Shown in pieces: positions 1-10,948 of a stretch of DNA of 18,794 bases (position 1 is the stretch's first letter; every line of letters begins with the position of its first letter). The position numbers were made by a program, and so were the translations under genes. The notes under the pieces were generated by a model. That model had not been told where the DNA came from. It saw only the letters and a list, made by a program, of their open reading frames with translations, and ran no database searches. This stretch comes from Paracamarosporium sp. OC-R06-R3 (taxonomy: Eukaryota; Ascomycota; Dothideomycetes; Pleosporales; Didymosphaeriaceae): contig JACVRA010000719.1 in assembly GCA_019828545.1 (NCBI GenBank), positions 1 to 18,794 of the forward strand, in the 5' to 3' direction.

Positions 1-240
1 CAAGCAAGCAAAAACAGGCTGTGGTGGAGGCTGTAGTTATGGGTGAGGCCTCACCTGTCGCATCCACGCCCCATTCGCGCAGCGGCCGATCAATCAAAAC
101 ACCAAGTAGATATCGATAATTTAGATTTCTAGAAACTATCTACAGCTATCAGAGACCTCAACTCCAAAAAATCTCGTGATAATAGCTATTGTTGGCTGTT
201 TTACAGCCTCAAAACGTTGGCCGATCGATTGTGTTGGGGT

Positions 241-270
241 GGTGCACTGACTGACGTGGTGCACTGACTG
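241..270. repeat. Two-copy 17-bp-period tandem duplication
   Basis: The 13-mer GGTGCACTGACTG occurs at 241-253 and again at 258-270, separated by ACGT, so the unit is 17 bp. It lies in non-coding sequence. It is most simply a small replication-slippage duplication; nothing links it to a mobile element. Confidence 0.7.
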
Positions 271-1210
271 CCAAGATACGGTAGTTCGGGCCGGTAGCGA
301 GCTGCATCGGGCTTTTACGAACGGCAACGGCACGAACGATGCCGACGAACGGGGAAATGCGTTCGAATGTCGACGTCATAGTCGATTAGGGCCCTTGTGT
401 GTTCATGTTTTCTAACGATGATGCATAGACGAGGAGTCGGAAGACAATGATGGCTAAGATAACGGCCTTGATCCGAACAATGAAGATTGGCCCGGCACAA
501 CCACAGCCAGAAGGCCGAGACCGACCAATTACATGAACGTTCTCTCGCGCATTCACCATGCTTCACGAACTCGGACTCCCACCGATGATTCATCTTGTAG
601 AGTTCGCGGCTCTCCAGCCTCGCCACGCTAACAGCTCTCCGTGCTCATCCCGGCATGGCGCCGTTCCTGTTTTGCTTCGTCTCCTGTAGCATCCGCAACT
701 ATGCAGGAAGCAATGTCTAGTCGTGTGTCTTCAGCGAATAGTATTAGAACAGGTGTTCCCCGCTACCCTATGACGCAGATCAGGCAGTGCGTCTGAAATG
801 TTCACATCACGCAGTCGAAACAGTAATCGGTCGAGTACACCATAGGCATCGATGTATATAGTTCGTATTAATATCAATAGGGGTGTTCGCTGTTTCTTCC
901 AGATAACTTCAGAAAAGGATTTTTTCTCTTGATATGTTTGTTAAAGTATGTAAACTTCTTACAACGTAGTGCATTTGTATTCTTAGTCTCATTGAATTTC
1001 CTACGGGGACCGACCTAAAATGCAATGTATGCACGCGCGTAGGGTTCTGGTACTGTGTGTGGCAAACATGTGAAAAAAAGACAAGCGAAATTGCGAGTAG
1101 GATATGGAGAACGAGAGTAAGAAGCTGTAAGTTTATATGAAGAGCGTTGATATAGTGCAGTAGCCCTACAGAAGCTGATCGAGACTGTCAAGAGAGGTAT
1201 GGGGTTTTGC

Positions 1211-1244
1211 TGAGTCTGAGTCTGAGTCTGAGTCTGAGTCTGAG
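1211..1244. repeat. TGAGTC hexamer microsatellite
   Basis: Five perfect copies of TGAGTC followed by TGAG. Each unit matches six of the seven bases of the bZIP site TGAGTCA recognised by Gcn4/AP-1-type factors, but the seventh base is T in the internal units, so binding is doubtful. It lies about 0.9 kb upstream of the patatin gene. Confidence 0.85.
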
Positions 1245-2118
1245 GATGTAAATGGGAGTAAAGATGGGATTTTTCGAAGATATCATGAACAATGATTTAA
1301 TGGCAAACACTGTAGTCCAAACGCATGAAACTGAATATTGTAATTTTGGAGTACGCTAGTATCACTAGTAAGATATACCTAAGATCTAAGGCCAATTTAG
1401 ACATTGGGACTCGAACCGCTGAACTTGGAGTTTAAGGATCTTCTTCGTCTGATGATTGGATGCGATAGAATATTAGCGCTGATAACTCTCAACGAGTAGC
1501 TGAACACGCGGCTGAGCCAAGTGTTCCTTGGCATTCATTTGAGAATGTAAAAGCCTCTACCGTAATCTACCTGCCTCACGCCTGATAGAGTAAGAGTTTT
1601 GAAGCGGTGTAGATTGTTGCTGCAGCCGTCTCCTTGTCCCTTTCCAGCGATCGGGTACGTCTTTTGAATTGGATTTGCCTTTTTCTTTAAATCATCATTT
1701 TGTCACTATTTGAGCTGAGCCCATCGGATTGGTAATCAGGCAAACCCAGCTTCCAACGGGGGTGTTGATGTCCCACCATTCAGAGCATACCGCTAAATGA
1801 CGTTGGCTGCGGTATATGTGCCACAAGAGCGGGGGTGGGCTTGGAATTCTCAGCCTTGTTGCCCGGCACTGGGAGTCATCAGAGATTTATGTCTAGTGTA
1901 TGCAAGGCTGAGATGAACGCAATCTTGGAAACCTGATAAGAAGGCTATGCCCCTGTTTCAGCTAATTTGATTCTCATTTCTTACCCAATACTGTCAGCCT
2001 GCCGAAGTCGATCTACCTTCAAAAGTTTCGTGTTGAGTGTTCCGGTTTTTGCAGTATTGTTTCGCTAATCTACACTGGCATCTGAGCTTTGTCTAGCAGC
2101 TGGATACTTTACATTGTG

Positions 2119-5100
2119 ATGGAGGATGACGACGCTGCAACGGGAGGATGGGCATCGTATCTCGCGTGGCCTTCACTCTGGCGCAACAAGTACGAACTTT
2201 CAAGTTGATCCGGCGGTGCTAACTATATCTTAGTGTTCTATCTGATAGCAGCCCGACTCCTCCTTCACCTACTCCTCTTCCGCTCTCGATTCGTCCACCC
2301 TCTACGCGCCTAGCTGCAACCGACCTACCAGAAGATCATTTCCCTGAAGCTTTAGATAATTCTCATGAGTAAACAACCTCCCACTATCGGAGCCCGATTC
2401 ATACACGCGCTAAGACTTGACCCACGCAGGAATGTGTACCCTACACTAAGTGAGCCCGAGGACTTACGCTCATTGCACGTCCTACCTCGTGATCCCAACC
2501 GCGACAGATTCTATACATCGCCTTTGCAGGAGCAAGGGTGGTGTGACGATTGTGAAAATCATCAGCCCGTATCGTACTGCAATGCGTGCAAGTTGAACTT
2601 TTGCAATGAGTGCTGGTCCAGACAGTTACTTCACAGGAAGAGAACTCCGGGTCAAGGCCAAGACCTGCATGAAAAGACCAACGGAGCGGATGCTATCAAG
2701 ATTGAGAAAGTCTTTTCGCCTCCGAAGTCTCTCGAAACATTGGATCAATTGCACGGGGCGGATGAACAGACAGCCTGGTTCGGTAAGAACACCCTACTTA
2801 CAGTCTTTTCCGCTGACTGTCATAGGCATCGAGAGACCAGACGGGCATGCTCCTATGTTTCATGACTATGGTAGATACGCAGAGCTTCTCGCAGAGTCTC
2901 ATGATGCTTGGGTATCTACAACGTCCATAGACTCTCAAGCAAACCCTAAAGACGGACGTACACCGAGCCTTGTATCTCTGGTGGGACAGACTGGCGCCGG
3001 GAAAAGTTCACTGATCAAACTTATGATCGATCTCAATGCACCGCAAGATAAGCAATTTTGCGGTCCGGTCGTGGGTGCGCCAGGGGAGACTAATCCCACC
3101 TCAGAAAATGTACATCTCTATGCTGACCCTGTAACAACTATATCCGACAACCCCATATTTTTTGCCGACTGTGAAGGTCTACAGGGCGGCGAAAGGGAGC
3201 CACTTGGTGCTAGATTGCGACGTAACAGGGCAAAATCGAGAACTCCTAATCCTACACCGCTACCAGTTTCAGAAAGGAAACTGGAATGGGCCGAAGAGAA
3301 GATATATTCCGGTCGGGAATACGCTGTGACGCATCTCTTTCCGCGCTTACTGTACACATTCTCTGACGTTATTGTTTTCGTTCTAAGGAACCCACGGTGA
3401 GCTGATACCCGTCTTCCGAGATCAAAGAATAAATGTTAACATGTAGAAAGGGTCGTAGAGAGTGTCCTTGAACAATTGGTGAAATGGGCAGCCGCAGCGT
3501 TGGAAACCTCTTCGAATCAGCCTATCCTGCCCCACGCCATTATCGTTCTGAATGCCTCAGAGAATGATATCGATGAATCGGAATGGGACTTAGAACATGC
3601 TACCGCTAAGATCTTGGAATCACTTTCTCGTATAGTGTTCAAGAACACGACATTCAAAAAGTACGCCCAATTTTGGCGAGAACGAAAGAGGCAAATCGAG
3701 ACTGTCGAGCAGCTGGTGCTTTCGTATTATAGCTCTGTTCGGGTATAGTCAGGCATTTTTACGACGAATGCTACGTTCACTAACCGAGATAGGTTGTCCG
3801 AATTCCTCAGAAAGGAAGGCCGCAGCTGATCAAAGACCAAGTCACAAAGCTTTACGCTGAGATATCTTCTAGATGTGATCAGGCCCGACAAAGTAAAGCA
3901 AATTTGCGCATGTTACTCGATGCCGAGGAATTGCAGTCGTACTTGCAATGCGCTTTTGACCACTTTGCCATTTCCCTCCATAAACCTTTTGATTTCGTCG
4001 AGGCATCCTTCTCGAATAGTCCAATACCTTTAGATTTTGGTGGCAATATCATGAAACTTGCTATTAAGCTCATGAATCTCTGGGAGAATCAAGCTAATAT
4101 CCACACCCTCTTTCAAGAGCTTAGTTATATGGTGGCCTCATGCATTATGCTTGATTCCGCTAGACAGAAAGTTCGAGGTAAGCGCTGTAGTTTAACTCCT
4201 GCAGCTTCCCTTGTATACTGTCTAGTGGGGTTAGTGTCTGCTCACTTCGCACGATGACTGGTGGTATAGTGGTGTGCTGTTTCCCCAAGGATGCGCTAAC
4301 AGACGAACAGGTAGTACAGCCGACATCATGCCGCTATATCTTTCGCATCTTGATGCCGCTTGCGAAAACTTCTGGGAGAAGCACTGGCCTTGCGAGTATG
4401 TCGATCATGGCCGACGATGTGTGAATGTTAAGAGCGGACACGGCTCGAAAGGACATCAACTAAAGGACGGGACTGTCATTGCTGTTGGCGAGTATTGTAC
4501 TCGTTGGTCCTTTGAAAGCTTGCTAGAAGGATTCCGTTGCAACGTATATTACCGCCTCCAAGAACTACTTATCCTTCTGAATGAGAGAACGCCTGCGGGC
4601 AGTGACGAAACAGAGACCGCAGCGACCATCCACCGTGATGATGTCATGGCATGGTTTTACCGTCACGTAAGTAGAGATGGACAGTCGGAGCGATACAACA
4701 GCCACTCAGTGTGTTTCTGTTGCCTTTCAGAGCCACCTCAGCACCCTTTACCATGTGGACATGTGCTTTGTACCTCATGTATAAAGACCTATGGAGAACA
4801 GCGAAGCAAGACAGAAATCGAGATCCAGGGCTGCCCGTTGGATACGCTGACAACCCAAGCATTCCAAGTGTGGAGAGTACATATCAAGCCGGAAGCTGCT
4901 GGAGTGAGAGTACTCACTTTAGATGGGTGAGTAAATACCAATTTTCCATACATGTAACAACTCATTAATGTGCTTGTCAACTCAGCGGCGGCATCAGAGG
5001 TATAGTCGAGCTTGAGGTTTTGCGACATATTGAAGCAGCAATGGGTGGAAAGCTACCTATCCAATCATTTTTCGATCTCATCGTTGGAACTAGGTTAGTG

Positions 5101-7481
5101 TTAAGTTTTCCTATGGAATGTTGCTAATCATTCCAGTACCGGTGGCCTGATAGCGTTAGGTCTTGTAACTCAGAAATGGTCTGTACAGCAGTGCATCACA
5201 AAATTCGAGTCGTTATGTGGTAAGGCTTTTACCCCTCGAAAAGGCAGCGACCTGCCGTTAGGTGTTGGATGGTTCATTGAGAACTATAACCACTCCAAAT
5301 TCGAAACAGTTCCACTCACGGATGCATTAAAGTCGGCATTTTCAAGTGACCACTATCTATTTGGCGGTCGACGCTTGACACAACACTGGTCTTCTCCTAC
5401 CAAAGTTGCCGTCACAGCAACTCTTGCATCCAACTCAGCTGTCCTGCTTTCCAATTATAATCGCCGATGTGATGAGAAGTGTCAGTACCTACCCTTAAAT
5501 GATGAATATTAGCTGATTAGACAGTGCCATACCAATTCCAGCGCCCAGAAGGCATCGAAACTGAACTGAAGACTTGGGAAGCGTATGTGGGCTAACCGGC
5601 ACTCTAAAACATACACTAACTTTTCAGTGCACGAGCAACCTCGGCAGCTCCCCGTATTTTCAAACCTTTTCATCATGAGCAATCCAAGCATATCTTCATG
5701 GATGGCGCCATTTACTATAACAACCCCGTCCACATCGCCGACAGGGAGTGGAAACTACTGTGGGGCTCGGAACCCTGCGGGTTCCCAGATCTGCTTTTAT
5801 CTATTGGTACAACCCACAACTCTCAAATAAGGCGAAAGGTGACGAGTTCGAAGTCATCCTTCATGTTGAAGCCTGGTGTTATCAACCACGGAAAGTCCCT
5901 TATGAAGATCGCGAGGGATCATATCGATAACACTCTTGACTGCGAGCTCACTTGGGACGACTACATATCTTCACTACCATCCAATTTTCCGTCAGGTCAC
6001 TTTCATCGCCTTAACGTAGGGCTGACGCGAAACCCTCCGGCATTAGATGATGTGCGTAATATGGAAAGCCTTCAGCAAGAAGTTGCCAGCCTATTGTCGA
6101 CTACATATTTTAGTCATCTCCAACAAATTGCAATGCGATTAGTGGCGTCCAGCTTCTACTTCGAGACAGAAAGCGTGCAACAGTACACCCATAACAACGC
6201 CACCGTTACGGGCAAGTAGAACCCTAGTTCATCCTAATCCTCGCTTACGAGTTTGACCAGGACGTATTCATTGTAGGTTAACTGAGGGTTCTGGTGAAAC
6301 CAAAGAGCTTGGGAGCTTCCTACGTGACAAGTCACGTAAGAACTTTTATCCACGCTTTAGTGTTCAAAATCTTGGTGGCAGTGATGACATAAAGGCTGCC
6401 TATGACATAACCCCTGATGTGATGGCGAAAATGATCAAACAGGGAAGGTTCTTCATGCCAAAGTTCGAGATCGAGCTGAAGAATAGATTGGCGGAAACAG
6501 AGATATGCATGTATCTCAATGAGCACGAGAATTATCCCATCAGTGGATTCCCTCGATGCTTGTCACAAGATGAGAAGGTCGCCACGAGTGGGTACAACAT
6601 TCTTCGTTCGTTACCTGTCTGACACTTGAGTAGAACCGTTGCACCCATCGGCTATAAACACTCGTCGCTGGGCAGGGAGATCCAACAGCCAACAGATGCG
6701 CCGCAAATCTTGGAAACCTCCACCTCAAGATATGGTCTCTAGGACGTATTCAATTAGGAATTATCAGAACGACGACCACAGACTGGGTCATGCTACAGAA
6801 GACGAGCTCCAGAAAAGCACGGCGTATTATGGGGGGAGGGCGATCAATTGGTTGAGAAAGCGAAGAGAGCGTTGGAACGCTCAGCCAGACCCTAACACTG
6901 TAATTGATGCCGTGGGGATCAATACCTCAACCATCAGCGACCAAGTGAAGCACGTCCGCGCCGCTGAGCTCGACTCTCAGCCTCCAGCCCCGCAGAAATC
7001 ATCGGGTCCTGGTATCTTGTACAACGAAAATCACGATCTCGAGAGCATGAGCCGTTTCCCCACCATTAGCGAGCTGGAAGTACCTCCAGCGGAACTATAT
7101 TCCCCACCTGCCGAAGTACGTAGTTTTGCAAGTGAGAAGAACAGCCTAGATTACTTCGTTGTTGGAGGCAAATTAACTCGTCGTGGCGCGACAAGAGAAC
7201 CGAATCATACTCCTGGTACACCACCACCCTTCACACCTATCGCTGAGCTACCAGGCGACGATGTCAAATTTACAGTTGCTGGTCAGCGTTTCGATCCGGT
7301 CCACTCTGTTCAAAGCAACCAAAATCTGCCAAAAGAGACAGGTGTTGCATTTAAGGAATCTGAGCGACTGGCGCTTGCAGAAGACGCGAGGTTCAAATTG
7401 GTGCGAGTACCCGGTTCTTGGATATCAGACGAAGATCCAGAGCGGTCCACGGTGGTAGTTTGGTCGACATCAGAAGAATAA
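2119..7481 (+). CDS. B-box-like / GBP-like GTPase / RING-like / patatin phospholipase protein
   Basis: Thirteen-exon model: 2119-2189, 2234-2368, 2430-2782, 2826-3396, 3451-3742, 3793-4177, 4311-4926, 4986-5093, 5137-5480, 5525-5582, 5628-6215, 6277-6587, 6634-7481; 4,680 nt, 1,559 residues. Seen in order: a Cys-rich finger at about 107-137 (C-x2-C-x8-C-x2-C-x4-C-x2-C-x6-H, B-box-like); a GTPase with P-loop GQTGAGKS (240-247) and DCEGL (301-305), as in guanylate-binding proteins, and an atypical NASEND (411-416) where NKxD might stand; an HWPCE...GH motif near 627; a RING-like finger at 737-780 with CGH in the middle and CPLD at the end; then a patatin domain with oxyanion loop DGGGIRG (807-813), nucleophile motif GTSTG (Ser844) and DGA (Asp1003), a complete Ser-Asp dyad. 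Residues 1279-1559 are Pro/Ser-rich and unrecognised. The family hydrolyses acyl esters of lipids. A role in immunity or cell death is inference. Start: first ATG after a stop at 2083. An ATG at 2365 in the unspliced frame would be the alternative. The intron-6 acceptor could be 4310 or 4319. Confidence 0.88.
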
Positions 7482-7500
7482 GAGCGATGGACGGTGGTAG
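7441..7500. repeat. Imperfect 18-bp duplication across the patatin-gene stop
   Basis: Positions 7441-7458 and 7483-7500 match at 15 of 18 bases (both end in ACGGTGGTAG), with a period of 42 nt, a multiple of three. The second copy lies just after the stop codon at 7479-7481. It may be a small duplication that once lay inside the coding frame. Confidence 0.5.
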
Positions 7501-8096
7501 AGGATGAGTAGTCGCGCTAAGTTCGTTGTTCAAAACTAAGAGTTTTACCGCAGTAGGTAGCGTGGATAGGTTCGATGAATGACTAGTTGTAAAGCTTATT
7601 AATCTGGGTTGGCAGCATCAATTACCAAGCCGACCATTATCTCACACCAGGTGCAAAACCATGCTTATAAAGTCCTACAACAATACAACCAGATAAGATC
7701 GTAACTGCTTGTAATGAACCATATCTTCGGCCATCATAGATTGTTCTTGAGATATCATGGTGGTACACACCAGGTCCTACGTCAAAAGTATCGTTCGGCT
7801 TTCGGCTAATATCGCTGCGGAATTGTTCCGAAACATCGATAGTTCATTTTGAAACTTGACTTCTAGGAGCAGGTTAGTTGACGATCGTCGTCGTTATGAC
7901 AGCTGTACCCCACAATGTGCATGCGGGGTGAGGGGAAAGCGCACGACGGAGAGAAAACCGATTAGACAGTCGCACACTATACCACGGCAGCTTCTAAGAT
8001 CTCAAGCAATATCACGACTACACCGTCTTCTTATTGCTATCTTCTCGTCAGCCACATGTGGGGTCGCGAGCGCCCATCGCCAACTTCGTTCCGAAC
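7482..8096. other. Intergenic region: patatin-gene 3' end and MFS promoter
   Basis: No gene seen. A TTATAAAG-like stretch lies at about 7665-7672 and an AGATAAG element at 7691-7697. The plus-strand frame 7856-8152 is compositionally ordinary and matches no family; I treat it as 5' leader of the transporter gene. Confidence 0.55.
7691..7697 (+). promoter_or_regulatory. Possible GATA-factor site upstream of the MFS gene
   Basis: AGATAAG fits HGATAR, the consensus of fungal GATA regulators such as AreA/Nit2 that control nitrogen-source transporters. It is about 400 bp upstream of an allantoate-permease-like gene, which is a sensible context. A single 7-mer is weak evidence. Confidence 0.3.
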
Positions 8097-9830
8097 ATGG
8101 GTCTCTTTCCACGTATCAAGCGCGAGCAGCCGCCCGATACCACTCAGATTGATGAGAACAGTGAACATGTCCCAGCAGATGCTAAAGCGAGGCCGGAAAT
8201 CGAGTCTGCAGTTCACACAGAGGATGCTTCCAACGCACCATCGAAATGGGTTCTCTCCCGATCCGGCGACGGCGACACAGCCATGGCGTTGTTCACCTCG
8301 CCAGCAGATACTCACGAACCATACACCGTGGAGGAAGAAAAGCGGTTAGTCCGCAAAATCGACTGCATGATTCTACCATATCTCGCGGTTTGCTACGCCT
8401 TCTTCTACATCGACAAGACGACGCTCTCGTACGCAGCAATCTTCGGCATTAGAGAGGACTTAAATCTCGTTGGCGACCGTTATAATTGGCTCAGTAGCGT
8501 CTTCTACTTTGGATTTCTAGCATGGGCATTTCCGACCAATTTCTTGATGCAGAGGCTGCCAATTGGAAAGTATTTGGGAGCGAATATCTTCTTTTGGGGA
8601 GTCTTTCTGATGCTCCAGGCCGCAGCCAAGGTACGCCGAGTACACCAACGATTTCCCTGTCAACTGGCTTACAATTCTATCAGAACTTTGCACAGCTTGC
8701 AGTGCTGAGAGCCATCAGCGGAGCTGCTGAAGCCTGTTCAGATCCTTCCTTTATGTTGATTACGTCAATGTGGTGGGTTCATCTCCTTCCTCCAAGACTT
8801 TCATTCCATGATGGCAACTCACATCACCAGGTATACTCGCAAACAGCAACCCGTCCGAATTGGATTGTGGTACACTGCCAATGGTTTTGGTATCGCTCTT
8901 GGTGGCTTACTGGGCTATGCTATCGGGCACATCAAAGGAGCTCTAGCGTCGTGGAAATATGAGTTTCTCATTATAGGAGCGCTGTGCTCCGCTTGGGGAA
9001 TCGTAATGTTCATCTTCCTCCCTGATTCGCCGGTGAACGCTCCATTGCTTACGCAACGCCAACGGCGGATCGCCGTAGAGCGCCTCCGCTCTAACCAGAC
9101 TGGCGTCGAAAATAAACATCTCAAACGCTACCAAGTAGTTGAGGCACTGAAGGATCCGAAGACCTGGTTTTTCTTCATCCTAGGAGCGATTCATAACACA
9201 CCAAACGGAGGAATTTCCAACTTTGGGACGATTATCATCAAAGGCTTCGGTTACTCCACCCTTGTAACCACTCTCCTCCAAGTCCCCTACGGTATCCTCA
9301 TCGCCCTCTTCATCCTCTCCTGCGTCTACCTCAACAACTACTTCTCCACATCCACACAGCGCCAAACACGCTGTTGGTTCATCCTCATATACACCCTTCC
9401 AAACATCGCCGGCACGTTCGGTCTCCGTTACATCGCGCAGGAGCACCACATCGCCCGTCTCTGGTGCTACTATCTGACTGGCGCTTACAATGCGTCCTTT
9501 GTTCTGGTTCTCAGTCTCGCAGTCGGAAATACGGCAGGGCATACGAAGAAAGTCGTGACGAATGCGTTTCTGTTCCTGGGGTACTGCGTCGGGAACATCG
9601 CAGGACCGTTCTTCTACAAAACGAATCAGAGTCCCACGTATACGTTGGGCATCTGGAGTATGATCTTTTGCCATCTGGCGGAATTTGTTATCGTGCTTGG
9701 GTTCAGATTTTACATGGCGTGGGAAAATAGGCGGAGGGAGAGGGTGTACGGGGAGCAGGTGGAGACGGACGCGACTGCGTTTGGGGACTTGACGGACTGG
9801 GAGAATACAAATTTCCGATATGTGTATTAG
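8097..9830 (+). CDS. MFS transporter, allantoate permease (Dal5/ACS) family
   Basis: Three exons: 8097-8630, 8684-8772, 8831-9830; 1,623 nt, 540 residues, a usual length for the family. Intron 1 (53 nt) uses GTACGC, intron 2 (58 nt) uses GTGGGT; with these junctions the family signature MWYTR-xx-QPVRIGLWY is restored across exons 2-3. A polar N-terminal tail of about 85 residues precedes the first membrane helix. The start of the core, RKIDCMILPYLAVCYAFFYI (86-105) followed by DKTTLSYAAIFG, is typical of the anion:cation symporter branch (Dal5, Tna1). About 12 hydrophobic segments follow, with the central loop after LPDSPVNAP. It should be a plasma-membrane importer of a small organic anion such as allantoate, nicotinate or a similar acid; the substrate cannot be read from sequence. 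The first in-frame ATG is used. The last coding exon is overlapped by a long antisense open frame, which I regard as a shadow. Confidence 0.92.
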
Positions 9831-10948
9831 ATGCACTGATCTATTCGTAGACTGCGACGACTCGGTGGCTAAATGATAGATGGACGGTATTTTCGATACT
9901 ACATATGCCTTTGTTAATGTGACGAAGGTAACCGTCCCAGCGTCTATGCACTTGAGGTTGGACGTAACCAATACTGACCGAGTAGAATAGTCTGTGCCGT
10001 CTTGCAAATCGGCCAGATTGACTGACATGAAGAAGATCTGTCGTAAAAGCCGGATTTCCGTGAAGAGATATAGAAGTGCATGTTCTGGTGGGGTGTACAT
10101 GGTGGAGTTACTTCTCGTTCCGTCTTGAACGCCGTGGCTATCACGGGTGCGGGCTTCCAGTACTGAGCTGCATCCTTAGCAGAAATCGCGCATTGCCTCT
10201 TGTGCTGCTAAGTGTTTCAAAAAATGAGAGATAATATGCAGTCGCTTTTCCAGAGGAGGTGACGATATAGACCTGGGCTAGAAACAATGTGTTGGGGCAA
10301 GGACTGAGCTGTAAGAATTGCAAAGCGAAACTATGAACAAGGCTGCATAACACTATTATTCGCGCTGCTACGATCGGGAAGAAAAAGGCGAAAGCCAGGC
10401 ATTGTGGCGTTCGGTAACTTGGAGCCATGCCGATTGAAGTTAACATGTTCTAGTTTCAGCTGAAACCTACAACAACTATTACGATCATACAGCTTTGCTA
10501 ATGCAGGGCTGGCGAACTTGTAAACTATATGCAAGATTTTGTATTCTTGGACCGCTCATAATGTACGATATCCGGACGATGCATAGCTAGACTGCAACCT
10601 ACCCGCCTAGCCCTGTCTGCGATAGTGGAGATTTGCATTAAGTCACATGTGATTCACTGCACCATGGGCCTATTAGACCAGCCTACGAGCAACTTCCCCG
10701 CTCGTGGCGGCCTCTAGGCCTTCAATTCATGGTTCGGACCTCCCGAACTCGTCTCTGTTTACCTATCATAATTGCACCCCGTTCAAAACGACCAAAAGAA
10801 TCATCAGATGGGCTGAAAATGAGTTGAAAGACGCTACTAAACGACGACTTCAGATATAAAAAGCCTATTGAATCTTCATTTTACTTCATCGATAACACCT
10901 CACCACCATATCTTTTGAGCAACCGACAAAGCTATACCAGAATCAGCC
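9831..10948. other. Intergenic region: MFS 3' end and tyrosinase promoter
   Basis: About 1.1 kb with no supported gene. Minus-strand open frames at 9944-10144, 10141-10446 and 10331-10534 overlap each other in different frames, match no family and look accidental. The last 350 bp presumably hold the tyrosinase promoter, ending in a clear TATA element. Confidence 0.6.
10855..10862 (+). promoter_or_regulatory. TATA box of the tyrosinase gene
   Basis: TATAAAAA lies about 94 bp before the tyrosinase ATG at 10949, a normal spacing for a fungal gene with a short leader. The ATG itself sits in the good context GCCATGGC. Confidence 0.6.

Larger units (their letters stand above)
1..2118. other. Gene-poor 5' region without a supported gene
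   Basis: About 2.1 kb in which I find no convincing protein gene on either strand. The longest open frames are on the minus strand (positions 315-626 and 136-333); they resemble no family I know and have no clear splice partners. One minus-strand stretch around 420-540, read in another frame, gives a hydrophobic segment of about 24 residues that might be a decayed membrane-protein exon. The stretch also holds a 17-bp-period duplication, a TGAGTC microsatellite and a tRNA-like relic. The last few hundred bases presumably carry the promoter of the patatin gene that starts at 2119. Confidence 0.6.

Noticed and set aside
106..143. Inverted repeat GTAGATA / TATCTAC as a terminator or transposon end
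   Set aside because: Only seven bases pair around a 24-base loop, with no transposase, target-site duplication or matching copy elsewhere.
1380..1465. tRNA gene on the minus strand
   Set aside because: The minus strand reads GGTTCGAGTCCC with an anticodon-like TTAA loop upstream, in the right order for a tRNA, but only two of five T-stem pairs form and I could not pair the anticodon stem. It is at best a decayed tRNA relic; tRNAscan-SE would settle it.
7856..8152. 98-codon plus-strand frame before the MFS gene
   Set aside because: It starts at a non-ATG codon or weak context, runs into the MFS exon in another frame and has no recognisable sequence; taken as 5' leader.
9180..10100. 306-codon open frame on the minus strand opposite the MFS 3' exon
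   Set aside because: It mirrors strongly family-matching MFS coding sequence on the plus strand, its product matches no family I know, and its first third lies in ordinary intergenic sequence. It is an antisense shadow of a GC-richer exon.
10141..10446. Hydrophobic 101-codon minus-strand frame upstream of tyrosinase
   Set aside because: Low similarity to any family, overlapping other frames, no TATA or coding-like composition.
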